DNA of 44,134 bases from Pseudomonadota bacterium (GCA_018242255.1 JAFECH010000004.1:1-44134); one strand, 5' to 3'; counted from the stretch's first letter, positions 7,535-16,804 are shown. A program made the numbers and translations. Notes: generated by a model from the letters alone, not told the origin.

Positions 7535-7977
7535 GGCAGGCTCCTTCCGCGCCCCGGAACAAACGGTCCGAAACGGCTAATAACGGCAGTGGTTTCAAGC
7601 CAAAAATTCTCAGCCTGAGAGAGGCGGCGTCGGCAGAGGCCCGAATTCGGGACGGAGCAGAATGATGCCGACGCTAAGGCGCTGTTGAAGCTCACGCGCC
7701 GCTTGCTGAATGACCCTAGACCTTCAGCGCCGGAATGTCCAACCTTTAATCCCTTCGCTGGCTGAGCACGCGTGTGCGGTGTCAGAGAGCAAACGTCGTT
7801 CTGCTCCGCCGCAAGCCGTTAACAATGCGTACAAGGTCGCATAATCCGCGACTTGTCTCGCACGCGTTTTCTGTCAAGCGTAGGGCCTCGATTTGGCTGG
7901 GCACCGGGCGGGCCATCCGTCTCTTGGAGTTGATTACTGTCTCCTTCGTTTACAGCACGTCATCCTAGATTGAGATC
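7535..7977. other. Intergenic stretch between divergent transcription units
   Basis: It should hold the promoters of the small-gene cluster (minus) and pncB (plus). I could not pick out a convincing pair of promoter boxes. The only plus-strand open frame of note (7774-7968) encodes an Arg/Ser-rich 64-mer without a ribosome site and is probably not a gene. Confidence 0.5.
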
Positions 7978-9282
7978 ATGACCGTCACCGACATTGCGAC
8001 GCGCACCTACAATCACAATTTTCGGCTCGATCCGATCATCCGCAGCTTGCTCGACACCGACTTCTACAAACTGCTGATGCTGCAAATGATCCGCAAGGTT
8101 CATCCTGACGTTCGGGTGACGTTCTCGCTCATAAACCGGTCGAAGGATGTGCGTCTTGCCGACGTTATCGACGAAGGCGAGTTGCGCGCTCAGCTCGATC
8201 ATGCGCGTTCCTTACACTTCACCAAGAAGGAACTGATCTGGCTCGCCGGTAACAGTTTTTATGGCCAAACGCAGATGTTCTCTGCGGATTTTATCGCATG
8301 GCTCGCTGCGTTTCAGTTGCCGGATTATGAGCTTCGCAAAGTCGATGGTCAGTACGAACTCGATTTCGCCGGACCCTGGACCCACACAACGATGTGGGAA
8401 ATTCCGGCATTGGCGATCATTAACGAACTGAGGTCGCGTGCAGCAATGCGTGCCAAGGGCCGCTTCGCGCTCGATGTGCTCTATGCGCGCGCCAAAGCGA
8501 AGCTCTGGCAGAAGGTGGAGCGGCTGCGCGTTCTGCCGGACCTTGTTGTTTCTGACTTCGGTACGCGGCGTCGAAATGGATTCTTATGGCAACGTTGGTG
8601 CGTCGAGGCGCTGAAGGAAGGGCTCGGCAAGAATTTTATCGGCACGTCGAACGTGTTGCTCGCGATGGACGCCGACTTAGAGGCTATAGGCACCAACGCG
8701 CACGAATTGCCGATGGTGGAGGCCGCTCTTACCGACAGTGACGAGGACTTGGCGAAGGCACCCTATCGCGTCTTGGAGCATTGGCGCCGGCAATATGGCG
8801 GGAACCTGCTGATTGCGCTGCCCGACACCTTCGGGACCAAAGCTTTTCTGGCGCGTGCCCCCGATTGGCTTGCAGGCTGGACCGGGTTCCGGCCAGACAG
8901 CACACCGCCGATCGAGGGTGGAGAGCAGATTATAGCCTGGTGGAAGGCGCATGGTGTCGATCCGCGCGGCAAATTGCTGGTCTTCTCCGATGGCATGGAC
9001 GTCGACAGTATCGAAGACGCCTATCATCACTTTCACGGACACGTGCGAACAAGCTTCGGCTGGGGCACCAATCTCACGAATGATTTTCGCGGTTGCGATC
9101 CTGACGGTGCGCCCGGTCTCGAAGCGATCTCGCTTGTCTGCAAGGTCACGCGTGTCAACGGAAGACCGGCGGTCAAGCTTTCAGACAATCCCGCTAAAGC
9201 CACGGGTGAAGAAGCGGAAATGGAACGCTATCTGCGTGTCTTCGGAGCAGAAGGTAGAGCGGCGCATCCGGTACGCGTTTGA
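7978..9282 (+). CDS. pncB: Nicotinate phosphoribosyltransferase
   Basis: Catalyses the ATP-coupled conversion of nicotinate and PRPP to nicotinate mononucleotide, the first step of the Preiss-Handler NAD salvage route, in the cytoplasm. The 434-residue length is normal for the proteobacterial enzyme. Recognisable segments are [16 protein letters not shown] (about 23-38), [16 protein letters not shown] (about 192-201) and GTNAHE, whose His242 corresponds to the autophosphorylated histidine. It stands alone on the plus strand, with no other NAD gene adjacent. Confidence 0.95.
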   Translation: MTVTDIATRTYNHNFRLDPIIRSLLDTDFYKLLMLQMIRKVHPDVRVTFSLINRSKDVRLADVIDEGELRAQLDHARSLHFTKKELIWLAGNSFYGQTQMFSADFIAWLAAFQLPDYELRKVDGQYELDFAGPWTHTTMWEIPALAIINELRSRAAMRAKGRFALDVLYARAKAKLWQKVERLRVLPDLVVSDFGTRRRNGFLWQRWCVEALKEGLGKNFIGTSNVLLAMDADLEAIGTNAHELPMVEAALTDSDEDLAKAPYRVLEHWRRQYGGNLLIALPDTFGTKAFLARAPDWLAGWTGFRPDSTPPIEGGEQIIAWWKAHGVDPRGKLLVFSDGMDVDSIEDAYHHFHGHVRTSFGWGTNLTNDFRGCDPDGAPGLEAISLVCKVTRVNGRPAVKLSDNPAKATGEEAEMERYLRVFGAEGRAAHPVRV

Positions 9283-9420
9283 CGGAAAGTCTGCCTGGCG
9301 TTCATCAGCGAACATCGGAATGGCCATGCAATGAGCAGGAACTGACGAGTGATGGTGTCGATCGCGCCTTCGACTTCAGACCGAACCAAGATCGATCGAG
9401 GTCCAGCCTTTTTGTTGAAC

Positions 9421-10377
9421 TTATTGTCGAGCTGGAGAAGGGGCGCCCTCGTTCGCCAGGAACTGAAGTATCAGATCCGCGATCTCATCGTTTTTCTCAT
9501 CCAGCGCGAAGTGTCCGGCATCGAGTAAGTGGATTTCGGCGTGAGGCAGATCGCGCCTGAAGGCTTCAGCGCCGGGTGCAGTGAACGAGGGATCGTTCCG
9601 TCCCCACACCACCAGCGTGGGCGGCCTGTGCGCTCGCAGCCAAGCTTGCCATTTAGAATAGGATGCGACGTTCGTGCGATAATCATAAAGAAGCGCCTGT
9701 TGAATCGCACGTTGCCCGGGCTTCGACAGATGAGTGTATTCGTCAGTCCAGGTGTCCGGATTATAACGGTCTGGGAGTGAAGTGCCCAATGTGTGTCGCT
9801 GTTCCGTTGCTGCCCGCGAAACGAAAGCCTCGAATACCTCAGGATGGGATTTGGGATCAGACCAATATTTCTTGATGTTCACCCACTTGGCGCCGAGACC
9901 CTCCTGGTAGACATTCGCGTTCTGGATGATGAGGGATTGAACGCGATCTGGATGGGCCAGCATGATGCGAAATCCGATCGGTCCGCCATAGTCGTGGAGA
10001 TAAAACGAATTCCTCTTGATATCGAGTTTATCGAGAAGAGCATTCATCGTCTCGGCGAGGTGATCAAACGTATAGGCGTAGGAGGAGGGAGGCGGCGTTT
10101 CGCTTTGGCCGAAGCCTGGAAAATCCGGCGCGATCACATGATAGCGCGTCGCCAGCAGAGGGATGAGCGTATCAAATTCGCGGGACGACGATGGAAATCC
10201 GTGTAGCAGAACGATCGTCTGTGCGGCTTTCGGGCCTGCCTCCCGGTAAAATATACTGACGCCATCGACCGCTATGCGGTGGTAGGTCGTCGATGCAAAT
10301 GTCGCTTCCAAGGGAGCTCCCCGGGCTGCCTGAGCCGCCACGAAAATCAACGCGAGGGCGCCGATAAAAGCTTTCAC
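9421..10377 (-). CDS. Exported alpha/beta hydrolase of the haloalkane dehalogenase/epoxide hydrolase type
   Basis: A 318-residue hydrolase with a cleavable signal peptide (cleavage probably after ARG-A at about residue 20). The oxyanion-hole motif LLHGFPSS (about 57-64), the nucleophile-elbow Asp129 in LHDYGG, Asp262 in GRND and His289 in AGHFALDE form the triad. An Asp nucleophile instead of Ser is the mark of the haloalkane dehalogenase and epoxide hydrolase group, so an ester-type alkyl-enzyme intermediate is expected. The substrate is unknown. GTG is the start, with GAGGAG seven bases before it. Periplasmic location is less usual for this group. The CDF transporter gene lies upstream on the same strand. 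Confidence 0.87.
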   Translation of the reverse strand: MKAFIGALALIFVAAQAARGAPLEATFASTTYHRIAVDGVSIFYREAGPKAAQTIVLLHGFPSSSREFDTLIPLLATRYHVIAPDFPGFGQSETPPPSSYAYTFDHLAETMNALLDKLDIKRNSFYLHDYGGPIGFRIMLAHPDRVQSLIIQNANVYQEGLGAKWVNIKKYWSDPKSHPEVFEAFVSRAATEQRHTLGTSLPDRYNPDTWTDEYTHLSKPGQRAIQQALLYDYRTNVASYSKWQAWLRAHRPPTLVVWGRNDPSFTAPGAEAFRRDLPHAEIHLLDAGHFALDEKNDEIADLILQFLANEGAPSPARQ

Positions 10378-10600
10378 GGTTTGTCTCCTCTGGCCGTTTC
10401 AGACATCGTCTACGGCATGCGTTCCACCGCAAAGGTGGAGAAATCATTACGCTGCAGCTTCGTGCCGCGTTACGCGTTGAGCGCAAAGCGATTGTCGTCG
10501 ACAGTATATCCTGATGGTCGGGGAGGCGTTTCCGGGATGAAGGATCGCCATGTGCCGTTCGCGACAATGTCGAAGTCGATGCGTTGCCGCCGATGCACCA

Positions 10601-11563
10601 TCAGCCGGTGTCCTCGTCGCCGCGATAGAATTCGGCGCGCATCTTTTCGAATGTGCGGCGTGTTTGAGGTTTGATGAAGAGCGCTATGACCTCCGGGTGC
10701 TTGGCGCGGATTCTTTCTTCGAGACGGACGACGGCCGCTTCGATTTGCGGCGTGCGAAGTTCATCGGCGAATTCGAGGCTCAAGGCGACGAGAATCTGGT
10801 CTGGCGCCAAGTGTATGGCGAAGACGTTGTTGGCTCCGTCTATGCTCTGTTCGCTGATTGCGAGCGAAAGGATCGAATTGATCACTTCATCACTGGCGCG
10901 TTCGCCGATAAGCAGCGCCTTATTTTCGCGGGCGAGGACGGTCGCCGCAATGGCGAGGACAACGCCGATGAGGATCGATGCAGCGCCGTCGACCCAGGAA
11001 ATATCCCAATATTGGACGGCGAAGTTGCCGGCCGCCGCGATCGCGATGCCGATGAGCGCGGCGGTGTCCTCGAACAGCACCATGAACGAGGGCGGATCTT
11101 TGCTATCGCGCACTGTTTCCCAATAGCCGCGTCGCCCTTTGAGCTTGCCGAAGCGCTTCAGAGCGATCCACCAAGATGCGCCTTCGAAGACGGCCGACAG
11201 CGCCAATACGATATAGTTGACGGCCGGATTGGAGATCGGACTGGGCTCGATGATATGATCGATGCCTTCGTAGATCGACACGCCAGCGCCGATCGCGAAC
11301 AGCAGCAACGAAACGATGAAGCTCCAGAAATAGAGTTCGCGACCGTAACCTAAAGGGTGCGAGTCATCCGGTCGGCGGCCTGCGCGGAAATAGCCGTAAA
11401 GAAGCAGAGCTTCGTTGCCGGTGTCGACCAGAGAATGGACCGCTTCGCTCAGCATCGACGAGCTTCCGGTCACCGCCGCTGCGACGAATTTGGTAGCCGC
11501 GACGAGCAGATTGCCGATGAGGGCGGCGTAGACGACTCTTTTGGAAAGGGCGGTTTCGCTCAT
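10601..11563 (-). CDS. Cation diffusion facilitator (CDF) family transporter
   Basis: Inner-membrane divalent metal exporter of the CDF/ZnT family. The first two helices carry SSSMLSEAVHSLVD (about 34-47), the usual metal-site segment, with Glu where many members have Asp. The later FEDTAALIG segment replaces the common HxxxD site with ExD, as seen in the SLC30A9-like branch. A soluble C-terminal domain of about 90 residues follows. The metal cannot be told from sequence. The ATG at 11563 is taken as start; a TTG two codons earlier is possible. It lies 64 bp downstream of lon, so readthrough is possible. Confidence 0.88.
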   Translation of the reverse strand: MSETALSKRVVYAALIGNLLVAATKFVAAAVTGSSSMLSEAVHSLVDTGNEALLLYGYFRAGRRPDDSHPLGYGRELYFWSFIVSLLLFAIGAGVSIYEGIDHIIEPSPISNPAVNYIVLALSAVFEGASWWIALKRFGKLKGRRGYWETVRDSKDPPSFMVLFEDTAALIGIAIAAAGNFAVQYWDISWVDGAASILIGVVLAIAATVLARENKALLIGERASDEVINSILSLAISEQSIDGANNVFAIHLAPDQILVALSLEFADELRTPQIEAAVVRLEERIRAKHPEVIALFIKPQTRRTFEKMRAEFYRGDEDTG

Positions 11564-11627
11564 CAGCAAATATGATTGCTAGAGCTTGGCCGCGATTGCA
11601 ATTCCATATCGGTCGGTGCGCCGACGA

Positions 11628-14039
11628 TCACGCATCGACTTTGCCAGCAGGCGCGACTTCAAGAGCAGCCGCGACAGCATCATCGACCCGTTCGAGCCAG
11701 ATGAACTCCAGTCGGTTGCGTGCATCTTCGGGGATATCATCGTAGTCGCGGCGGTTGCGGGCTGGCAGCATCACGCGGGTGATGCCTGCTGCCGCCGCAG
11801 CGACGACTTTCTCCTTGATGCCGCCGACCGGCAATACGAGGCCGCGCAGCGAGATCTCGCCGGTCATCGCGGTGTCGCTGCGGATCGTACGGTTCGTCAG
11901 CAGCGAGACGAGTGCCATGAACATCGCGACGCCTGCGCTGGGACCGTCCTTCGGCGTGGCGCCGGCGGGAACGTGGACGTGGATATCGTTCCGTTCGAAG
12001 ATGGCAGGATCGATACCGAGCGATGTCGCGCGGCTTTTGACAATCGTCATCGCCGCCTGGGCGCTTTCACGCATCACGTCGCCGAGTTGGCCGGTCAGGA
12101 TCAGGCCGCCTTTGCCGGGAGCGCGGGTTGCTTCGATGAAGAGGATGTCGCCGCCGACGGGTGTCCACGCCAAGCCCGTCGCGACACCTGGAACGCTGGT
12201 GCGCATCGCGACTTCGTTTTCGAAGCGCGGTTGCCCGAGCGTAGCGCTGACGTCTCCGACGCCGATATGGACATGCTGGGTGCTGCCATCTGCGATCTGT
12301 ACAGCGGCATGGCGGAACACCTGGCCGATATCGCGCTCGAGATTGCGAACACCGGCTTCGCGGGTGTAACCGCGAATGATGGCTGCGATTGCTTCGTCGT
12401 CGATGTCTGCCTGCTCGGGCTTTAAGCCGTTGGCTTCGAGCTGACGCTTGACGAGATAGCGGCGCGCGATCTGCAACTTTTCTGTTTCCGTATAGCCCGC
12501 AAGGCTGATGATCTCCATGCGGTCGCGCAGCGGGCCGGGAATGGTGTCGAGCATGTTGGCCGTCGCGATGAAGACGACGCGGCTCAAGTCGAATGGCACG
12601 CCGAGATAGTTGTCGCGGAAGGTGCCGTTCTGCTCGGGATCGAGGACCTCGAGCATCGCGGCCGACGGATCGCCCTGAATGCCGCGACCCATCTTGTCGA
12701 TCTCATCAAGCATCATGACGCAATTGCGCGCGCCGGCCTTTTTGATGCCCTGGATGATGTTGCCGGGCAGCGCACTGACGTAGGTGCGTCGATGGCCGCG
12801 GATCTCGGCTTCGTCGTGAACGCCGCCGAGGCTAACGCGTACGAACGGACGGCCCATGGCGCGCGCGATCGACTGGCCGAGTGACGTCTTGCCGACACCG
12901 GGGGGCCCTACGAAGCACAGGATCGGTGCCTTGCCCTGAGGGGCCAGCTTGCGCACCGCAAGATATTCGATGATGCGCGTTTTGATCTTTTCGAGACCGA
13001 AGTGATCCTGATCGAGGATGCGCCGGGCTTCGGCGATGTCGATCTGCTTTTCTTCAGGCAAGCTCCACGGCAACTCGATCAGCCAGTCGAGATAGGTGCG
13101 GATCATGCCCGCTTCGCCTGCCGCTTCCGGCATGCGCTGATAGCGTGCGAGCTCTTTCTTGGCCTGGCTCTCAACCTCGGGCGGCATTTTCGCTTTGGAG
13201 ATGGCCTCAGTCAGCTCGGCGACTTCCTGCGATTTGCCGTCGCCTTCGCCAAGCTGGCGCTGGATGGCGGCCATCTGCTCGCGCAGCACGGCTTCGCGCT
13301 GCCGCTCGTCGAAGGCGGCCTTGGTCTGGCGGCCGATTTCTTGGGTGAGACGCATGACTTCGATGCGTTCGGCGAGGAGTGCCGAGACGCGGTCGATGCG
13401 CGTCGAGAGATCGACGGTTTCGAGGATCGACTGCTTCTGCTCGGACGGGATGTCCATGTAGCCTGCCGCAAGATCGGCGAGCGAAGCCGGAGACGTCGCG
13501 TTCTGGATCGTCGCGATCAGCTCCGGTGGTGCTTGCGGTAGAAGCTGAACCGCTTCGAGCGCTTGGGCCTGAAGATTGCGAAACCGTGCTTCGATTTCCG
13601 TCGAGCGTGTTTCCGGCTCGGGAATATTGACGACGCGCGCCACGGGGAACGGCGTGCCGGGAAGGAAATCGAGGATGCGGATGCGCTGAACGCCCTGGAC
13701 GACAATGTGATGCGTTCCATCGGGCGCTGCGATGTAGCGAACGATGTTGCCGAGCGTGCCGACGCGATGCAGATCGTCGGGGCCAGGATCGTCATTTTCC
13801 GGATCGCGCTGGAGGACAATGCCGATCTGTCGTTCTTCGCGCACGGCCTGCTGGACAGCCGAAATGGACTTTGCGCGGCCAACGGTGATCGGCAGAATGA
13901 GGCCGGGAAAAAGCACGAGCTTGCGAACCGGGACCAGAATGAGCGCGTCCGACGGCAGCGTGATGTTCGGCGTCGCGCCGTGGCTCGAAGGCGCAGAACC
14001 TTCCGGCTCTGGTGCGTTCGTCTCACCGAGTGTCTTCAT
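11628..14039 (-). CDS. lon: ATP-dependent Lon protease
   Basis: Cytoplasmic AAA+ serine protease that degrades misfolded and regulatory proteins. The 803-residue chain has the full layout: N-terminal substrate domain (about 32-220), coiled region (about 225-310), AAA+ module with Walker A GPPGVGKTS at 378-386 and Walker B MMLDEID at 442-448, and protease domain with Ser701 in KDGPSAG and Lys742 in VGGIKEK. GAGG precedes the ATG. It starts 10 bp after the Hsp20 gene, so the pair is one operon, suggesting heat or stress control. The canonical alphaproteobacterial lon usually lies beside clpX and hupB, so this may be a second, stress-linked copy (inference). Confidence 0.96.
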   Translation of the reverse strand: MKTLGETNAPEPEGSAPSSHGATPNITLPSDALILVPVRKLVLFPGLILPITVGRAKSISAVQQAVREERQIGIVLQRDPENDDPGPDDLHRVGTLGNIVRYIAAPDGTHHIVVQGVQRIRILDFLPGTPFPVARVVNIPEPETRSTEIEARFRNLQAQALEAVQLLPQAPPELIATIQNATSPASLADLAAGYMDIPSEQKQSILETVDLSTRIDRVSALLAERIEVMRLTQEIGRQTKAAFDERQREAVLREQMAAIQRQLGEGDGKSQEVAELTEAISKAKMPPEVESQAKKELARYQRMPEAAGEAGMIRTYLDWLIELPWSLPEEKQIDIAEARRILDQDHFGLEKIKTRIIEYLAVRKLAPQGKAPILCFVGPPGVGKTSLGQSIARAMGRPFVRVSLGGVHDEAEIRGHRRTYVSALPGNIIQGIKKAGARNCVMMLDEIDKMGRGIQGDPSAAMLEVLDPEQNGTFRDNYLGVPFDLSRVVFIATANMLDTIPGPLRDRMEIISLAGYTETEKLQIARRYLVKRQLEANGLKPEQADIDDEAIAAIIRGYTREAGVRNLERDIGQVFRHAAVQIADGSTQHVHIGVGDVSATLGQPRFENEVAMRTSVPGVATGLAWTPVGGDILFIEATRAPGKGGLILTGQLGDVMRESAQAAMTIVKSRATSLGIDPAIFERNDIHVHVPAGATPKDGPSAGVAMFMALVSLLTNRTIRSDTAMTGEISLRGLVLPVGGIKEKVVAAAAAGITRVMLPARNRRDYDDIPEDARNRLEFIWLERVDDAVAAALEVAPAGKVDA

Positions 14040-14049
14040 TAGGAATTCC

Positions 14050-14457
14050 TCAACCGGCCTTGGTCAGCGAAAAGACAAGGCAGCCATTTTGTACGAACTG
14101 CCGCACGGCATAGCGGCCTGCGGGCAGTTGAAGGCGCCGTTCGAAGCGTCCCTGAGGGAGTTCCAGACGGTGAATGATCGCGTCGCGAAGCTCACGCGGC
14201 AGAACGCGGCGACCGGAGACGACAAGAACGCCGTTGTCGATTGCGGCTGTGACGTTATCCGGATCGACGCCCGGCAATGCCACGAAGACCAGGATTTCGT
14301 GTTCGGTCTCTAAAACGTCAATAGGTGGTTCCCAAGTGGGCTCGTTGGCGGGTCCGGATGGCTGCAGACGGAAAAACTGGCGATGCATACGTTCGGCGCG
14401 GGCCAGGGTTTCGACGGCCTCGGACAACATCCAGCTCATCGGGTCTTTGTTCGACAT
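14050..14457 (-). CDS. Small heat-shock protein, Hsp20/alpha-crystallin family
   Basis: A 135-residue holdase chaperone. The alpha-crystallin domain runs from about residue 42 to 130, with the family's strand pattern and the motif LPGVDPDNVTAAIDNGVLVVSGRR (about 61-84). The N-terminus is short. The C-terminal IXI anchor is not evident. It directly precedes lon by 10 bp, coupling a protein-holding and a protein-degrading activity. The 159-bp gap before it must hold the promoter; I found no certain RpoH boxes and no clear ROSE-type thermometer there. Confidence 0.9.
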   Translation of the reverse strand: MSNKDPMSWMLSEAVETLARAERMHRQFFRLQPSGPANEPTWEPPIDVLETEHEILVFVALPGVDPDNVTAAIDNGVLVVSGRRVLPRELRDAIIHRLELPQGRFERRLQLPAGRYAVRQFVQNGCLVFSLTKAG

Positions 14458-14616
14458 AGATACTGTTTTCCCTTGAGGACCGATCCGTCGACGTTTTCGC
14501 TTTCTGGGGGAATTTAGCGCGCCATTGGCGATCTGTCGCTAGGCGCGCCGCCGTTAATCGGACGTTTCAGCAAAGTCGCGATGCAAACGGCGGCGCACAA
14601 GGCGGGGCAATTGCAT

Positions 14617-15015
14617 CTAGCTGACGCGCGGCGGTTCCTGATGGTCCTGCCAGAAGAATTTGCGCGCCAGAGCGACGACCTCACCGTCTGTCGGGTGATC
14701 GAGTGCTTCGACGCCTTGGATCTTTGCCTTCATCGCAGGCGCGTGCTTCGCGATGTGGTCTACCAGGACGTTCTTTTCGTTGGCCGGGCCGGTAATCAGA
14801 ATGGCTCCGGCATCTGCAATCGCGTTCGCGACGTTTTGCAGAAATTCATGATCTTCACTCGCGTGGCCGCTGCCGATGGAATTGGCCTTGTGGTGGATGT
14901 TGCGAACGGGATCTTTCGGACGAACGACCTGAGTATCAGCCTCGGCGGCGTTGAAGTGGAAAATGCGCGCCTCGTGATGGTCGATCCAAACGACAGCGTG
15001 AAAATGGCCTGACAT
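14617..15015 (-). CDS. Release-factor-like small protein (often named translational machinery protein)
   Basis: A 132-residue cytoplasmic protein opening with HAVVWIDHHEARIFHF, a strand-turn pattern like the bacterial eRF1-related (baeRF) family, followed by a His-rich segment and a C-terminal alpha/beta part (GAILITGPANEKNVLVDHIAKHAP). Homologues are annotated as translational machinery proteins, but no activity is established to my knowledge. GGGAGA six bases before the ATG fixes the start. It lies upstream of hsp20-lon on the same strand, separated by a 159-bp gap, and is probably part of the same stress-related block. Confidence 0.7.
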   Translation of the reverse strand: MSGHFHAVVWIDHHEARIFHFNAAEADTQVVRPKDPVRNIHHKANSIGSGHASEDHEFLQNVANAIADAGAILITGPANEKNVLVDHIAKHAPAMKAKIQGVEALDHPTDGEVVALARKFFWQDHQEPPRVS

Positions 15016-15060
15016 GAAGTCTCCCAGTGGACTGGATTGAAAGCGAGGATGTCGGACTAG

Positions 15061-15084
15061 GATCGCCTTTCCAACGCGGCGATC
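15061..15084 (-). terminator. Hairpin after the H1-like gene, possible terminator
   Basis: A 7-bp inverted repeat (GATCGCC at 15061-15067 and GGCGATC at 15078-15084) lies just beyond the stop of the gene at 15106. No T run follows, so the assignment is weak. Confidence 0.3.
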
Positions 15085-15105
15085 GTTTGCGCTTTGTCAA
15101 AAGCC

Positions 15106-15975
15106 CTAAGGCGCCGACGCTTCGGCAGGTTTTGATGCATGTTTGGCCGTGCTCTTTTTCTTTGAGGTTTTCTTGGCTTTAACGGCTGTCCCGGTGCTGC
15201 TCGACGTCTTTGCGGACTTGGTTTTTGCGTGAGCGGCTTTGGCTGTGGTTTTAGAGTGCGAAGCTTTTTTAGCGGTGGGCGCTGCTGCGTTTCCTGCTTT
15301 CGCGGTCTTGGCGGGTTTTGCAGCTTGGGTTGCGGTCGCCTTCGCTTTTTTCCCAGCGACAGGTTTTTTCGCTGTCGTTTTGGCGGCCTTCGTCGTCTTG
15401 GCTGATTTGGCCGATGTGGCTTTCTTCCCGGTGTGGTGGGTCTTGGCCGATGTCACTGCCGAGGCGGTTGCGCTTTTCGGTTTATCGGCGCTCTCCGCGG
15501 CCGTCTTCTTGGCGTGCTTTTTCTTGCCAGGCGTCTTATGCGCCTTCTCGTTCGTGGGTATTGCTGCCTTCGCCGCTGCAGCCTTGGGGTCTACCGTGGC
15601 GTCGCTTGTCGCTTGGCCGACCTTGGTCTTCTTGGCAGGCGCGGTCTTCGCAGTCGCCGACTTCGTGGCCCCAGACTTCGCGGCGTTGTGACGTTCGACG
15701 TCTTCCTTGGTGATCTCGCCGTCCTGGACGAGCGCTACGAGGCACGGCGTCGAGAGATCTTCACCGACCTTGCGCATGCACTGGCGAAGCTCTTCGCTGC
15801 CGACCATATATTGGCTGCAATGCTGGAAATAGTCGTTGCGGCAGGCGCTCTTGACGCGATCGCTAACGGCGTAGGCCGCGGAATTGGCAAATAGCGACAT
15901 GGCCAGTACTGCGCCGCCGCAGATGCCGCTACGCATCGATTTCCAACGCCGTCCGATGTTGAGCCCGTCCGTCAT
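15106..15975 (-). CDS. Exported Cys-rich domain protein with histone-H1-like Lys/Ala/Thr tail
   Basis: A 289-residue protein in three parts. A signal peptide ends near AAYA (about residue 36). A compact domain (about 38-90) has four cysteines at 45, 53, 66 and 78, spaced C-x7-C-x12-C-x11-C, resembling the Cys-rich GLG1 repeat (Pfam PF00839). From about residue 100 to the end the sequence is low-complexity and rich in Lys, Ala, Thr and Ser, with a high positive charge like histone H1 or AlgP-type tails. Export plus a polycationic tail suggests binding to anionic envelope polymers or extracellular DNA (inference). The same Cys domain recurs at 16267-16530 and 39812-40111. Tail length may vary between strains because of the repeats. 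Confidence 0.75.
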   Translation of the reverse strand: MTDGLNIGRRWKSMRSGICGGAVLAMSLFANSAAYAVSDRVKSACRNDYFQHCSQYMVGSEELRQCMRKVGEDLSTPCLVALVQDGEITKEDVERHNAAKSGATKSATAKTAPAKKTKVGQATSDATVDPKAAAAKAAIPTNEKAHKTPGKKKHAKKTAAESADKPKSATASAVTSAKTHHTGKKATSAKSAKTTKAAKTTAKKPVAGKKAKATATQAAKPAKTAKAGNAAAPTAKKASHSKTTAKAAHAKTKSAKTSSSTGTAVKAKKTSKKKSTAKHASKPAEASAP

Positions 15976-16266
15976 GGTGACCCTGTTTCGAAGACTTGCG
16001 GACCAAATCCGTTGCTACCGCTCACGCCGGCGACATTAAGGGCTTTCTGGCGGACGGCAACGCGAAGGTTCTTCGCGGCAAAAATATGGTTATTTAAAAA
16101 TGGGTTGCAAGATGTGGATGAGTCAGCGCGGGTTCATCGCAGGTTCATAGCGCGAAGTGCCACATTAGCCTCTATCGGTGCAAAATCCGTGGCGTGGAAA
16201 CCAATGTCATGGCATTGGCAGGTCGGATTATGAGAATTGAGGGGCGGGTTTTTTGGGAAGGACGCA

Positions 16267-16530
16267 ATGAAGAAAAGTAAAATCGCACTGAACTTTGTGA
16301 TCGCTGTAGCTACGGTTGGCCTCATGAGCACGTCGGCACTGGCGTACTCACAGAAGGTTAAGGACGCCTGTTCGGCCGACTATGGAAGCCTCTGCGCTAA
16401 ATACAAGCAGGGAAGCACGGAGCTTCGCCGTTGTTTCGAGAGCAATCGCCGCGTGCTCTCTACTGAATGCGTTCAGGCGCTGGTTGACGCGGGTGAAGTT
16501 CCGGCGCGCTATCTCAAGGAAAGAAAATAG
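16267..16530 (+). CDS. Small exported Cys-rich protein (paralogue 2)
   Basis: An 87-residue precursor with a clear signal peptide (Lys-rich start, hydrophobic core, cleavage near ALA-Y at about residue 26). The mature part is one domain with cysteines at 35, 43, 56 and 68, in exactly the C-x7-C-x12-C-x11-C spacing of the gene at 15106, ending LVDAGEVPARYLKERK. The cysteines probably form two disulfides in the periplasm. GGAAGGA lies five bases before this ATG, so an upstream in-frame TTG is not used. It is divergent from the H1-like paralogue, 291 bp away. Function unknown. Confidence 0.8.
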   Translation: MKKSKIALNFVIAVATVGLMSTSALAYSQKVKDACSADYGSLCAKYKQGSTELRRCFESNRRVLSTECVQALVDAGEVPARYLKERK

Positions 16531-16589
16531 TCTCGCGAGGCGCTTATTTGCGTTCATGCCGAATTTGCAATCCACAGCATCAACCCGTT

Positions 16590-16617
16590 CGCTCTGCGCT
16601 TATCGTCGCGCAGAGCG
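16590..16617. repeat. Perfect 10-bp inverted repeat
   Basis: CGCTCTGCGC (16590-16599) and GCGCAGAGCG (16608-16617) surround an 8-nt loop. It lies 60 bp after the Cys-rich gene. Without a T run it is not a standard terminator, but it could protect the mRNA 3' end. Confidence 0.45.
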
Positions 16618-16657
16618 ATGGTCTGGCGTAGCGTTCCCGTGGAAGCTAAAGCCAACC

Positions 16658-16804
16658 ATGGAGGTGGCAGTGGGGTTGCTGGATCTCATGCTGCAAAAGG
16701 CAGAGGCCGAAGCGCGGCTTAACAATTCCGAACTGACCAGCGAAATGCGCGAAGTCGATCAGGCTTATCTTGCGGAGCTTGAGCGTCTCATCGCTGACGG
16801 CTGA
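16658..16804 (+). CDS. Possible 48-residue helical protein
   Basis: A short acidic, helix-prone peptide (for example QKAEAEARLNNSELTSEM and YLAELERL) with no cysteine or signal. The regular heptad-like spacing of Leu, Ala and Glu looks protein-like. The ribosome site is weak (GGAAG, about 12 bases before the ATG), so this is only a candidate gene between the Cys-rich gene and creA-like gene. Confidence 0.4.
   Translation: MEVAVGLLDLMLQKAEAEARLNNSELTSEMREVDQAYLAELERLIADG

Noticed and set aside
7774-7968. A 64-codon frame just before pncB
   Set aside because: Arg/Ser-rich, no ribosome site, no match to a known family.
11586-12425. A 279-codon plus-strand open frame over the 3' part of lon
   Set aside because: It lies over the conserved protease domain of Lon in antisense and has no recognisable fold; a shadow frame.
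14458-14616. A ROSE-type RNA thermometer or RpoH promoter before hsp20
   Set aside because: Expected for this gene class, but neither the thermometer's SD-pairing hairpin nor well-spaced RpoH boxes could be read with confidence.
15239-15894. Hydrophobic plus-strand open frames opposite the Lys/Ala-rich tail gene
   Set aside because: The antisense of a Lys/Ala/Thr repeat reads as Phe/Leu/Ala/Gly and mimics membrane helices; it is an artefact of the low-complexity tail.
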